The position numbers and the translations under genes were made by a program. The notes beneath the pieces were generated by a model, which was not told the origin of the DNA, ran no database searches, and saw only the letters and a list, made by a program, of their open reading frames with translations. A stretch of DNA of 6,834 nucleotides from Chloroflexota bacterium (GTDB lineage: Bacteria > Chloroflexota > Anaerolineae > 4572-78 > J111): assembly GCA_003695455.1 (NCBI GenBank), contig RFJF01000451.1:1-6834 (forward strand), in the 5' to 3' direction. This document shows, piece after piece, positions 1 to 5,782 of the stretch (within the stretch, counting starts at the first letter, position 1; each line of letters begins with the position of its first letter).

Positions 1-80
1 CCTACCGCCAGGCCGCCGAACAGCATCTGGATAACCGCAGCCGCCCCCTGCTGGAGTGGCTGGCCCGGTTTGCCGGTTGA
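1..80 (+). CDS. C-terminal tail of an unrecognised upstream gene (5' end outside the window)
   Basis: Reading from position 3 there are 25 sense codons and then a TGA at 78-80. The tail begins YRQAAEQHLDNR and ends LLEWLARFAG. About four fifths of the third codon positions are G or C, like the genes downstream, and the peptide reads as an amphipathic helix; both support real coding. The same stretch is also open on the minus strand, so strand assignment rests on codon bias and on the natural stop followed by a promoter region. No domain is recognisable from 25 residues and I propose no function. No convincing hairpin plus T-tract follows the stop, so how this transcript ends is unclear. Confidence 0.5.
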   Translation, partial: YRQAAEQHLDNRSRPLLEWLARFAG

Positions 81-153
81 ACTTCTGCACGGCATCGCCG
101 CCAATCCCTGCAAAAATCGCCGTATTGTCCCCCTTCCGTCGCCCCAAAAGCCG

Positions 154-162
154 TGATATAAT
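154..162 (+). promoter_or_regulatory. Extended -10 promoter of the Ser/Thr kinase gene
   Basis: The sequence TGaTATAAT is a perfect extended -10 element (TG at 154-155, TATAAT at 157-162). No good -35 box sits 16-18 bp upstream (TTCCGT at 134-139 is poor), which is typical of promoters that rely on the extended -10. Transcription would start near 169-170. That leaves a leader of about 41 nt before GTG 211 but almost none before GTG 172, so the promoter also argues for the downstream start. It is the only promoter-like sequence I see in the 130-nt gap 81-210. Confidence 0.65.
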
Positions 163-199
163 GGTTTTGATGTGATTTTCACAACCAATTTTCCGGCAC

Positions 200-205
200 A
201 GGAGG
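200..205 (+). promoter_or_regulatory. Shine-Dalgarno fixing the kinase start at GTG 211
   Basis: AGGAGG ends 5 nt before GTG 211, an ideal ribosome-binding site. GTG 172, the first possible start in the same frame, has no such site and lies about 2-3 nt from the predicted transcription start. The SD would lie inside the coding region if GTG 172 were used. Confidence 0.85.
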
Positions 206-210
206 CGGAC

Positions 211-2037
211 GTGATTGGTCGAACACTGGGACGCTACCGCATTGTTGAACAAATTGGCATCGGCGGAATGGCCACCGTTTACAAGGCCTACGACCCCGAC
301 ACAGACCGGCACGTGGCGCTGAAAGTGCTGCCCCAGCATTTCTCACACGACCCCACCTTTAAAGAACGCTTCAACCGCGAAGCCAAAGCCATTGCCCGGC
401 TGGAACACCTGCACATTTTGCCCATTTTTGCCTACGGCGAAGACGCCGGTACGGCCTACATGGCTATGCGCTACCTAAAAACCGGCACCCTCACCGACCG
501 CATTAAACAGGGGCCGCTGCCGCTGGCCGAAGCCGCCCGCATTCTCGATCAGGTTGCTGGGGCGCTGGACCACGCCCACGCGCACGGTGTGCTGCACCGC
601 GATATCAAACCCAGCAACATACTGCTGGATGAGGCCGGCAACGCCTACCTCACCGATTTTGGCATTGCCAAAATTGTTGAAAGCACCATGGATTTGACCC
701 GTGGCGATATTTTGGGCACGCCGGCGTATATGAGTCCGGAACAGTGCCAGGGGCAAAAAGATTTGACCCCGGCCTCGGATATTTACTCGCTGGGGATTGT
801 GCTGTACGAGATGGTGACGGGCCGCACACCGTTCCAGGCCGAAACGCCCATTGCGCTCATCCACATGCACCTCAGCGAAGCGCTGCCCCTGCCGCGCAGC
901 CTGCGCCCGGAACTGCCGGAATCGGCCCAAAATGTCATTCTCAAGGCGCTGGCAAAAGACCCCGGCATGCGCCACAAAAGCTGCACCCAAATGGCAGCCG
1001 CGTTCAACCGCGCGGTCATCGACATAGCAGTCGCCGGCGCACCGGCAGACGATGCCACGCCGCCCGAACCGGCAGACGATGCCACGTTGCTGCACGGCCC
1101 GGCCACTGCCACCCAAATTGCGCCCAAAAAATCATCACGCAAGTTGATTGTGGCGGCTGTCGGCGGGCTGGCGCTGATTGCACTGGCGGCAGTGCTGGTG
1201 CTGGCCGGCCTGCTGGCCCAACCCGCCGAAGACGCCGCCCCGCAGGCCGCCCAACCCGCCGAAGATGCCGCCGCCAATCCGGACACCAATTTCCCGGACA
1301 TCGCATCCCTGCCGGATGTGGCAGACCTGCCCCAACCCCGCTGGGCTGCCCCGTGCGACCAAAACGGATTGGAACCCGGGTTGTGCATCGAATCTGACTC
1401 CGGTGAGGTCATTCACCTATTGACCGAATCAGAATTGATGATTACTACCCTGCCGGCCTGGAGCCCCGACGGCCGGCATCTGGCCTTTGCAGCCCGAGAC
1501 ACCGGCGCACAGGAAGACGCAAACAATATTTACATTGTCAGTTTTGACGAAAAGGAAATCACGCCCATAATCACCGATGAAAACGACATCTTTCCGGCCT
1601 GGAGTCCCGACGGCGAGTGGCTGGTGATGCACAGCAGCGGCAACCTGGTAAAAGTGCACCCCGACGGCACCGGCAGACGGCAGCTTTTGGCCGAAACCGG
1701 ATGCAGTTTTACGCCCCAATGGTCAACCGACGCCGAACAAATTGTTGTCTCGGTACTTCCCAACGGCTGCGAATGGAAGATTCCGCTGGACCGGGAAATC
1801 TGGCTGCTTACCGCAAACGGCGAAGACCGGCAATTGTTGCTCACCACCCGGCATGAAAACCCGGATTGCGTTAATCTGGATGTGGCCTTCAGCCCAGACA
1901 GGCAGCAGGTGGCCTACATGGACGGCGATTGCCAGGCGCATATTGTGCCAACCGTTGGAATTGTACCCCCGCGAGCCATTGATGATTTTCCGTGGCACTG
2001 GCTGAACAGCACCTTCCCCCAGTGGGCCGGCGAGTAG
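211..2037 (+). CDS. Membrane-anchored eukaryotic-like Ser/Thr kinase with C-terminal extracytoplasmic PD40 propeller
   Basis: This encodes a 608-residue PknB-type (Hanks) protein kinase that phosphorylates Ser/Thr in the cytoplasm, probably in response to a signal outside the membrane. The kinase domain spans about residues 9-275: glycine loop GIGGMATV 16-23, ATP lysine K38, helix-C E57, catalytic HRD 129-131 with K133 and N136, DFG 149-151, a SPE variant of APE at 175-177 and D190. All catalytic residues are present, so it should be active. A low-complexity Ala/Pro/Asp linker and basic KKSSRK precede one membrane span (about 312-336). Outside lie four TolB/PD40 motifs (AWSPDG 416-421 and 463-468, QWSTD 503-507, AFSPD 559-563) and a final FPQW at 602-605. 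All six cysteines after the membrane span lie in this domain. The gene is set between its own promoter and that of the next operon, so it looks monocistronic. Substrate and ligand cannot be read from sequence. Confidence 0.93.
   Translation: MIGRTLGRYRIVEQIGIGGMATVYKAYDPDTDRHVALKVLPQHFSHDPTFKERFNREAKAIARLEHLHILPIFAYGEDAGTAYMAMRYLKTGTLTDRIKQGPLPLAEAARILDQVAGALDHAHAHGVLHRDIKPSNILLDEAGNAYLTDFGIAKIVESTMDLTRGDILGTPAYMSPEQCQGQKDLTPASDIYSLGIVLYEMVTGRTPFQAETPIALIHMHLSEALPLPRSLRPELPESAQNVILKALAKDPGMRHKSCTQMAAAFNRAVIDIAVAGAPADDATPPEPADDATLLHGPATATQIAPKKSSRKLIVAAVGGLALIALAAVLVLAGLLAQPAEDAAPQAAQPAEDAAANPDTNFPDIASLPDVADLPQPRWAAPCDQNGLEPGLCIESDSGEVIHLLTESELMITTLPAWSPDGRHLAFAARDTGAQEDANNIYIVSFDEKEITPIITDENDIFPAWSPDGEWLVMHSSGNLVKVHPDGTGRRQLLAETGCSFTPQWSTDAEQIVVSVLPNGCEWKIPLDREIWLLTANGEDRQLLLTTRHENPDCVNLDVAFSPDRQQVAYMDGDCQAHIVPTVGIVPPRAIDDFPWHWLNSTFPQWAGE
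1041..1086 (+). repeat. In-gene direct repeat encoding PADDAT twice (cytoplasmic linker)
   Basis: A 19-bp sequence at 1041-1059 recurs exactly at 1068-1086, a period of 27 bp (9 codons). It encodes two PADDAT motifs in the linker between kinase domain and membrane span. Because the period is a multiple of three, copy-number change would alter linker length without breaking the frame. Confidence 0.85.
1216..1272 (+). repeat. In-gene direct repeat encoding QPAEDAA twice (outer linker)
   Basis: A 24-bp unit at 1216-1239 recurs at 1249-1272 with one mismatch (c1233 against t1266), a period of 33 bp (11 codons). It encodes two QPAEDAA motifs directly after the membrane span. It is a second, unrelated tandem expansion of the same kind as the one on the inner side of the membrane. 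Confidence 0.85.
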
Positions 2038-2070
2038 ATGACCTGCAAATATCAACGGTTTTCTCACAGT

Positions 2071-2098
2071 TTGACATTTTACCCGTAGCAGTTACAAT
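2071..2098 (+). promoter_or_regulatory. Sigma-70-type promoter of the MFS-folB-glycosyltransferase operon
   Basis: TTGACA at 2071-2076 is a perfect -35 hexamer. A 16-bp spacer leads to TACAAT at 2093-2098, a 5/6 match to the -10 consensus. It lies 34 bp after the kinase stop. Predicted transcription start is near 2105, giving a leader of about 130 nt before the MFS gene. No rho-independent terminator for the kinase gene is visible between 2038 and 2070. Confidence 0.75.
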
Positions 2099-2186
2099 CT
2101 TTGCGCATTAAATTTCTGCAACACCCCACGTTATTGGGTCTGCGCGCGTCAGGCAAGGATGCCGGTGCTTTGTTGAATCCACAAAC

Positions 2187-2219
2187 TCGCAGATTCTCCC
2201 GATTTAAATTCGCAGATTC
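2187..2219 (+). repeat. Direct repeat in the operon leader, possible operator
   Basis: TCGCAGATTC occurs at 2187-2196 and again at 2210-2219, 23 bp apart (about two helical turns). Between them is the palindrome ATTTAAAT (2202-2209). TGAATC at 2174-2179 is the inverse of GATTCA at 2215-2220. The cluster lies just upstream of the Shine-Dalgarno and downstream of the predicted transcription start, where a repressor or an RNA fold could control the transporter. It could equally be a degenerate dispersed intergenic repeat. The rest of the leader (2105-2186) shows only a weak CCCA/TGGG stem (2125-2138) and no riboswitch class I recognise. Confidence 0.45.
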
Positions 2220-2233
2220 ATTCAGGAGTATTC

Positions 2234-3508
2234 GTGCAAAAACGTCGTTTGCTGACCATATTTGTCATTGTTTTTATTGACCTGCTGGGCTTCAGCCTGA
2301 TTTTGCCGCTGCTGCCCTTTTACGCCGAAAGCTACCAGGCTTCGCCGGGGCTGGTGGGGTTGCTGGTGGCCTCGTACGCGGCCATGCAACTCATTGGCGC
2401 GCCACTGTTAGGCCGATTGTCTGACCGCTACGGACGGCGCCCGGTGCTGCTGCTCAGTATTCTGGGCACATTCATTGGATTTTTGCTGCTGGGTTTTGCC
2501 GACCCGCTGGGCAGGGGATTGGCCGGAGTACTGCCGTTTGTCAGCCAAAACCAGATGATTTTGACGGTGATGTTCTTCAGCCGCATGCTCGATGGATTGA
2601 CCGGCGGCAATATTTCGGTGGCGCAGGCCTACATCACCGACATCACCACCGTTGAAAACAGGGCCAAAGGCATGGGCTTGATTGGCGCGGCGTTTGGCCT
2701 GGGCTTCATCATTGGCCCGGCGCTGGGCGGAATTTTGACCCGCTGGGGATACGCCGCCCCCGCCTTTGCCGCCGCCCTTATTTCCGGCATTAACCTGCTC
2801 ATGGTGTTTGCCTGGCTCACCGAATCTCTGCCGGCGGAAAAACGGCACAGCGCCACCGATAAAAAACCGCTGTTGTCTGTGCGGGCGCTGGCCGCGGCGC
2901 TGGGCCGTCCGCGCGTGGGGCCGCTGCTGCAAATTCGGTTTGTGTACGGGCTGGCCTTTGCCACCTTTGAAACCATTTTTACGCTGTACGCCGCACACCA
3001 TCTGGGGTTATCGGCAGAAGCCACCGGCTACGTGCTGGCATACGTGGGCGTGCTGGTGGTCATTGTGCAGGGCGGGCTAATTGGCCCGCTCACATCGCGC
3101 TACTCAGAAGTCAACCTGATGTTAATAGGTGTGGTACTGATGGGATTTTCGCTGTTTGGCTGGGCCGTGGTGCCCAACGTGTGGCAACTGATGATTGTGA
3201 TGATTCCGCTGGCGCTGGCCGCCGGCGTACTGAACACGGTTATCAACAGCCTGATCAGCAAATCGGTTTACCCGGAAGAGGTGGGCGGCACGATGGGGCT
3301 GGCCTCGTCTATTGAAAGCATTACGCGGGTCATCTCTCCCACGCTGGGCGGCTTTCTGCTGGGTAGTTTGGGCACATGGGCGCCCGGCATGTTCGGCGCG
3401 CTGCTGATGGGCATTGTGACCATTCTGGTCTGGCAGCGGCTCATTGCCCACCCGGACCCGCCGCTGCCCGCGCGGGACCCCGGCGAACAACTTTCGGTGA
3501 GCCACTAA
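2234..3508 (+). CDS. MFS drug/proton antiporter of the DHA1 (TetA-like) family
   Basis: This is a 424-residue inner-membrane transporter with about 12 hydrophobic segments and a longer central loop near residues 194-225 that splits the 6+6 halves. D16 in TM1 matches the conserved TM1 aspartate of TetA proteins. Motif A is GRLSDRYGRR (60-69), an RxxDG motif-B region lies at 117-121 followed by TGG, and the antiporter motif C GLGFIIGPALGG covers 155-166. These motifs point to proton-driven export. The stretch between TM3 and TM4 (about 88-113) is longer than in classical TetA. Substrate cannot be assigned and tetracycline resistance should not be assumed. The start is GTG 2234 with AGGAG at 2224-2228, 5 nt upstream. 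It is the first gene of a three-gene operon; folB follows after 24 nt. Confidence 0.9.
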   Translation: MQKRRLLTIFVIVFIDLLGFSLILPLLPFYAESYQASPGLVGLLVASYAAMQLIGAPLLGRLSDRYGRRPVLLLSILGTFIGFLLLGFADPLGRGLAGVLPFVSQNQMILTVMFFSRMLDGLTGGNISVAQAYITDITTVENRAKGMGLIGAAFGLGFIIGPALGGILTRWGYAAPAFAAALISGINLLMVFAWLTESLPAEKRHSATDKKPLLSVRALAAALGRPRVGPLLQIRFVYGLAFATFETIFTLYAAHHLGLSAEATGYVLAYVGVLVVIVQGGLIGPLTSRYSEVNLMLIGVVLMGFSLFGWAVVPNVWQLMIVMIPLALAAGVLNTVINSLISKSVYPEEVGGTMGLASSIESITRVISPTLGGFLLGSLGTWAPGMFGALLMGIVTILVWQRLIAHPDPPLPARDPGEQLSVSH

Positions 3509-3532
3509 CGCGGGTGATATGAGGAACCTGGA

Positions 3533-3907
3533 ATGACTGAAAACCTTGATCGAATCATTATCCGTGACCTGCTGTTGCGCGGCATTGTGGGCATCAACCC
3601 CGATGAACGCGCCAACAAGCAAGACATTTTGCTGAATGTGACCATGTGGGCCGATACCCGGCCCGCCGCTGCCAGCGACGATATTTCTGATGCCGTGAAC
3701 TATCGCACGGTGACCAAAGCCATGATTGCCCACATTGAGCAATCGCAGCCGTACCTGGTAGAAAAGCTGGCCGCCGACCTGGTGAACATCTGCTTTGCCA
3801 CCGACTCCCGGGTGCAGGCCGTGGAACTTACAGTAGAAAAACCGGGCGCGCTCCGCTTTGCGGAGTCGGTGGGGGTTTCAATTTTCCGCCGCCGCACGGA
3901 GATGTAA
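3533..3907 (+). CDS. folB: Dihydroneopterin aldolase / epimerase family protein (FolB/FolX type)
   Basis: This 124-residue T-fold enzyme acts in the cytoplasm on dihydroneopterin or its triphosphate. FolB cleaves dihydroneopterin to hydroxymethyl-dihydropterin and glycolaldehyde in folate synthesis; FolX epimerises the triphosphate. Residues matching the catalytic set of S. aureus FolB are present: E25 (in GINPDER), Y57, E77 and K103 (in EKPGALRFA). The length fits the family. The middle of the protein, however, resembles E. coli FolX more closely: KQDILLNVT (29-37), DISDAVNYRTVTK (50-62) and LVEKLA (75-80). Hence the family is firm and the exact reaction is not; folB is the default name. ATG 3533 has GAGGA at 3521-3525. 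It lies 24 nt after the MFS gene and 12 nt before the glycosyltransferase, so all three are probably co-transcribed. No other folate gene is visible nearby. Confidence 0.87.
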   Translation: MTENLDRIIIRDLLLRGIVGINPDERANKQDILLNVTMWADTRPAAASDDISDAVNYRTVTKAMIAHIEQSQPYLVEKLAADLVNICFATDSRVQAVELTVEKPGALRFAESVGVSIFRRRTEM

Positions 3908-3919
3908 CCGGCAGGGCAA

Positions 3920-5023
3920 ATGGACATTCTTTTGCTTGAGCCGTACTTCACCGGCTCGCACGCCGACTGGGCCACCGGCTACGCCAAACACAGCCGCCAC
4001 CGGGTTGAGGTGTTGAGCCTGCCGGGCCGTTTCTGGAAATGGCGCATGCACGGCGGCGCGGTTTCGCTGGCCCGGCAATTTCTGGCATCGAGCCTAAGGC
4101 CAGATCTAATTCTGGCCACTGATATGCTTGATTTAACCACCTTTCTGGCGCTCACCCGCCGCCGCAGCGCAAACATCCCCACTGCCATCTATTTTCACGA
4201 AAACCAGCTGACCTACCCCTGGTCGCCCACAGACCGGGATGTATCCCGCCGGCGAGACAAACACTACGGGTTCATCAACTTTACCTCGGCGCTGGCTGCC
4301 GATGCCGTATTTTTCAATTCGGCCTACCATCGCCAAAGTTTTCTGGCCGAACTACCCCGCCTGCTCAAACATTTTCCAGATTACAACGAACTGGCGTCTG
4401 TGGAACAAATTACCGCCAAAAGCCGGGTTCTGCCGCTGGGGCTGAATTTGGCCCGGTTTGACCCACACCGAACCGAAAAAAACGCCGTGCCGCTGATTCT
4501 GTGGAACCATCGCTGGGAGTACGATAAAAATCCCGATGAATTTTTTGCGGCCCTGCTGGAGTTAGCCCGGCGCGGATTGGCGTTTGAGGTGGCGTTGCTG
4601 GGCGAAAACTTCAGCCGGCAGCCGGAAGTATTTTTGCAGGCGCAACAATCACTGGGCGCGCGGGTGGTACAGTTTGGCTACGCTGAAAATTTTGCCGATT
4701 ACGCACGTTGGCTGTGGCAGGCGGCGCTACTGCCGGTCACATCAAACCAGGATTTTTTTGGCGCGAGCGTCCTGCAAGCGATGTACTGTGATGTAATTCC
4801 ACTGCTGCCGCAACGGCTGGCCTACCCGGAACACATCCCCCCCGCAGACCACCCCCATTATTTTTACCAAAATTTTGATGATCTGGTTGCACGGCTGGTC
4901 GAAGCCGTAGAACAGTTTCCGGTCAAACAACAAAAAAGCCTGCGCCCCGTTGCAGAAAAGTACAATTGGCACAGGCTGGTTCAACAGTATGATGATGTAT
5001 TTGCGGGTGTAGTTAGCAGTTAG
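3920..5023 (+). CDS. GT-B glycosyltransferase of the GTDC1/QTMAN (tRNA-queuosine mannosyltransferase, DUF3524) family
   Basis: This 367-residue cytoplasmic protein resembles animal GTDC1/QTMAN, which transfers mannose from GDP-mannose to queuosine of tRNA-Asp. As I recall the human protein, shared stretches run along the whole length: ILLLEPYFTGSH at 3-14, LPGRFWKWR 34-42, FHENQLTYPW 92-101, ILWNHRWEYDKNP 193-205, LLGENF near 229 and FFGASVLQAMYC 279-290. The first part (to about 175) is the DUF3524 acceptor-side domain and the rest the nucleotide-sugar domain. No signal peptide or membrane span is evident. The EX7E donor motif reads D278...Q286, so both acidic positions differ. Start ATG 3920 is supported by family alignment at residue 1; its ribosome-binding site is weak (AGGG 3913-3916, 3 nt spacing), which fits translational coupling to folB 12 nt upstream. 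Acceptor specificity in bacteria is not established by sequence; another glycan target is possible. Confidence 0.83.
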   Translation: MDILLLEPYFTGSHADWATGYAKHSRHRVEVLSLPGRFWKWRMHGGAVSLARQFLASSLRPDLILATDMLDLTTFLALTRRRSANIPTAIYFHENQLTYPWSPTDRDVSRRRDKHYGFINFTSALAADAVFFNSAYHRQSFLAELPRLLKHFPDYNELASVEQITAKSRVLPLGLNLARFDPHRTEKNAVPLILWNHRWEYDKNPDEFFAALLELARRGLAFEVALLGENFSRQPEVFLQAQQSLGARVVQFGYAENFADYARWLWQAALLPVTSNQDFFGASVLQAMYCDVIPLLPQRLAYPEHIPPADHPHYFYQNFDDLVARLVEAVEQFPVKQQKSLRPVAEKYNWHRLVQQYDDVFAGVVSS

Positions 5024-5026
5024 CTA
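5011..5026. repeat. Tandem heptamer at abutting convergent stop codons
   Basis: AGTTAGC occurs twice in tandem (5011-5017 and 5018-5024). The plus-strand glycosyltransferase ends with TAG at 5021-5023 and the minus-strand uppS ends at 5024-5026, so the stops form the palindrome TAGCTA with no base between them. With a single heptamer copy the glycosyltransferase would read on to a TAG at the present 5041 region-5043, overlapping uppS; the uppS stop would be unchanged. Confidence 0.8.
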
Positions 5027-5758
5027 TTCGTTGCGGCCACCGTAGCGGCGGTCTCTTTGCCCAAATGATTGCAGGGCCTGGTAGTATTCGGCCTTGTTAA
5101 AATCCGGCCAGTAGGTTGGGGTAATGTAATATTCGGCGTAGGCGGCCTGCCAAATAAGAAAATTACTGGTGCGGAACTCGCCGCTGGTACGGATAATCAG
5201 GTCCGGGTCCGGGCAGTTGGCGGTGTACATATAACTGCTGAGCAGTTCTTCGGTGATGTCTTGCGGCGCAATTTTATCTTCTATCACCCGCTGCACGGCA
5301 TCTACAATTTCCTGCCGCCCGCCGTAATTAAACGCCACATTCAAAATCAGTTTATTGTTATTTTTGGTCATTTCAATAGCGTGAAGCACCTTTTTGCGGA
5401 TGCCGGGCTTCAGCCGTTCCAGCCGGCCAATGTGGCGCAACTGTACTCCGTTTTTGTGCAGCGCCTTCAGTTCACGGTCAATAACTTCTTCCAGAATCCG
5501 CATAAGGCCCATCACTTCAAAGGGTGGACGCTTCCAGTTTTCGGTGGAAAAGGCGTAAATGGTGAGCATTTTTACGCCAAATTCCACCGAGCTTTCAAGG
5601 ATTTGACGCAGGTTATCTGTACCGGCTTTGTGGCCTTCAAAGCGACTTTTGCCGTGAGCTTTGGCCCACCGGCCATTGCCATCCATAATAATTCCAACGT
5701 GATAAGGCGGGTGTTCCAGCGGAGGAAACTCGGTCTGCTGATGAGTGTTGTTAGGCAT
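5024..5758 (-). CDS. uppS: Undecaprenyl diphosphate synthase (cis-prenyltransferase)
   Basis: This 244-residue enzyme adds isopentenyl diphosphate units in cis to farnesyl diphosphate, giving the lipid carrier for peptidoglycan and other envelope glycans. Signature motifs are intact and in order: [13 protein letters not shown] at 20-32 with the catalytic D26, GHKAG 42-46, FSTENWKRP 70-78, FNYGGRQEI 143-151, and [19 protein letters not shown] 186-204. R190, R196 and E209 match the isopentenyl diphosphate and magnesium-binding residues of E. coli UppS (R194, R200, E213). Length is near the E. coli enzyme (253). It lies 24 nt downstream of a polyprenyl synthase that probably provides its allylic primer. 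The ATG at 5758-5756 follows an AGAGAG-like ribosome site (5770-5765) with a 6-nt spacer. Chain length (C50 to C55) cannot be fixed from sequence. Confidence 0.96.
   Translation of the reverse strand: MPNNTHQQTEFPPLEHPPYHVGIIMDGNGRWAKAHGKSRFEGHKAGTDNLRQILESSVEFGVKMLTIYAFSTENWKRPPFEVMGLMRILEEVIDRELKALHKNGVQLRHIGRLERLKPGIRKKVLHAIEMTKNNNKLILNVAFNYGGRQEIVDAVQRVIEDKIAPQDITEELLSSYMYTANCPDPDLIIRTSGEFRTSNFLIWQAAYAEYYITPTYWPDFNKAEYYQALQSFGQRDRRYGGRNE
5037..5051 (-). other. Short GC hairpin at the 3' end of the uppS reading frame
   Basis: In the minus-strand transcript CCGCCG-CTA-CGGTGG folds into a 6-bp stem with one G-U pair and a 3-nt loop. It lies within the last ten codons of uppS. No T-tract follows on either strand, so it is not a standard intrinsic terminator. 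It could stabilise the 3' end of the message or be chance in GC-rich coding DNA. Confidence 0.3.
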
Positions 5759-5782
5759 TTCAAACTCTCTTTTGCGTAATCT

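Noticed and set aside
475..1412. Long minus-strand frames opposite the kinase gene (475-1116 and 783-1412)
   Set aside because: They are shadows produced by GC-rich codons; the peptides are rich in Arg, Gly and Ala with no domain, and the plus-strand kinase motifs are intact throughout.
1996..2024. CACTGG/CCAGTG inverted repeat near the kinase stop as a terminator
   Set aside because: Only 6 bp with a 17-nt loop, within the coding region and with no T-tract.
2125..2138. CCCA-cgttat-TGGG stem after the kinase gene as a terminator
   Set aside because: Only 4 bp, no T-tract, and it lies downstream of the next promoter.
2101..2280. 59-codon TTG-start frame across the MFS leader as a possible leader peptide
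   Set aside because: The TTG lies upstream of the predicted transcription start, has no ribosome site, and the frame runs into the MFS gene in another phase.
2234..3508. Calling the MFS gene a tetracycline-resistance determinant
   Set aside because: The TetA-like motifs are shared by many DHA1 exporters of unknown substrate; the context shows no resistance or mobile element, nor a TetR-type regulator.
5069..5779. 236-codon plus-strand open frame covering nearly all of uppS
   Set aside because: It is the antisense shadow of uppS, whose motifs are unmistakable. The peptide has no recognisable domain and the start has no good ribosome site. Antisense transcription from the facing operon could cross it, but translation is not supported.
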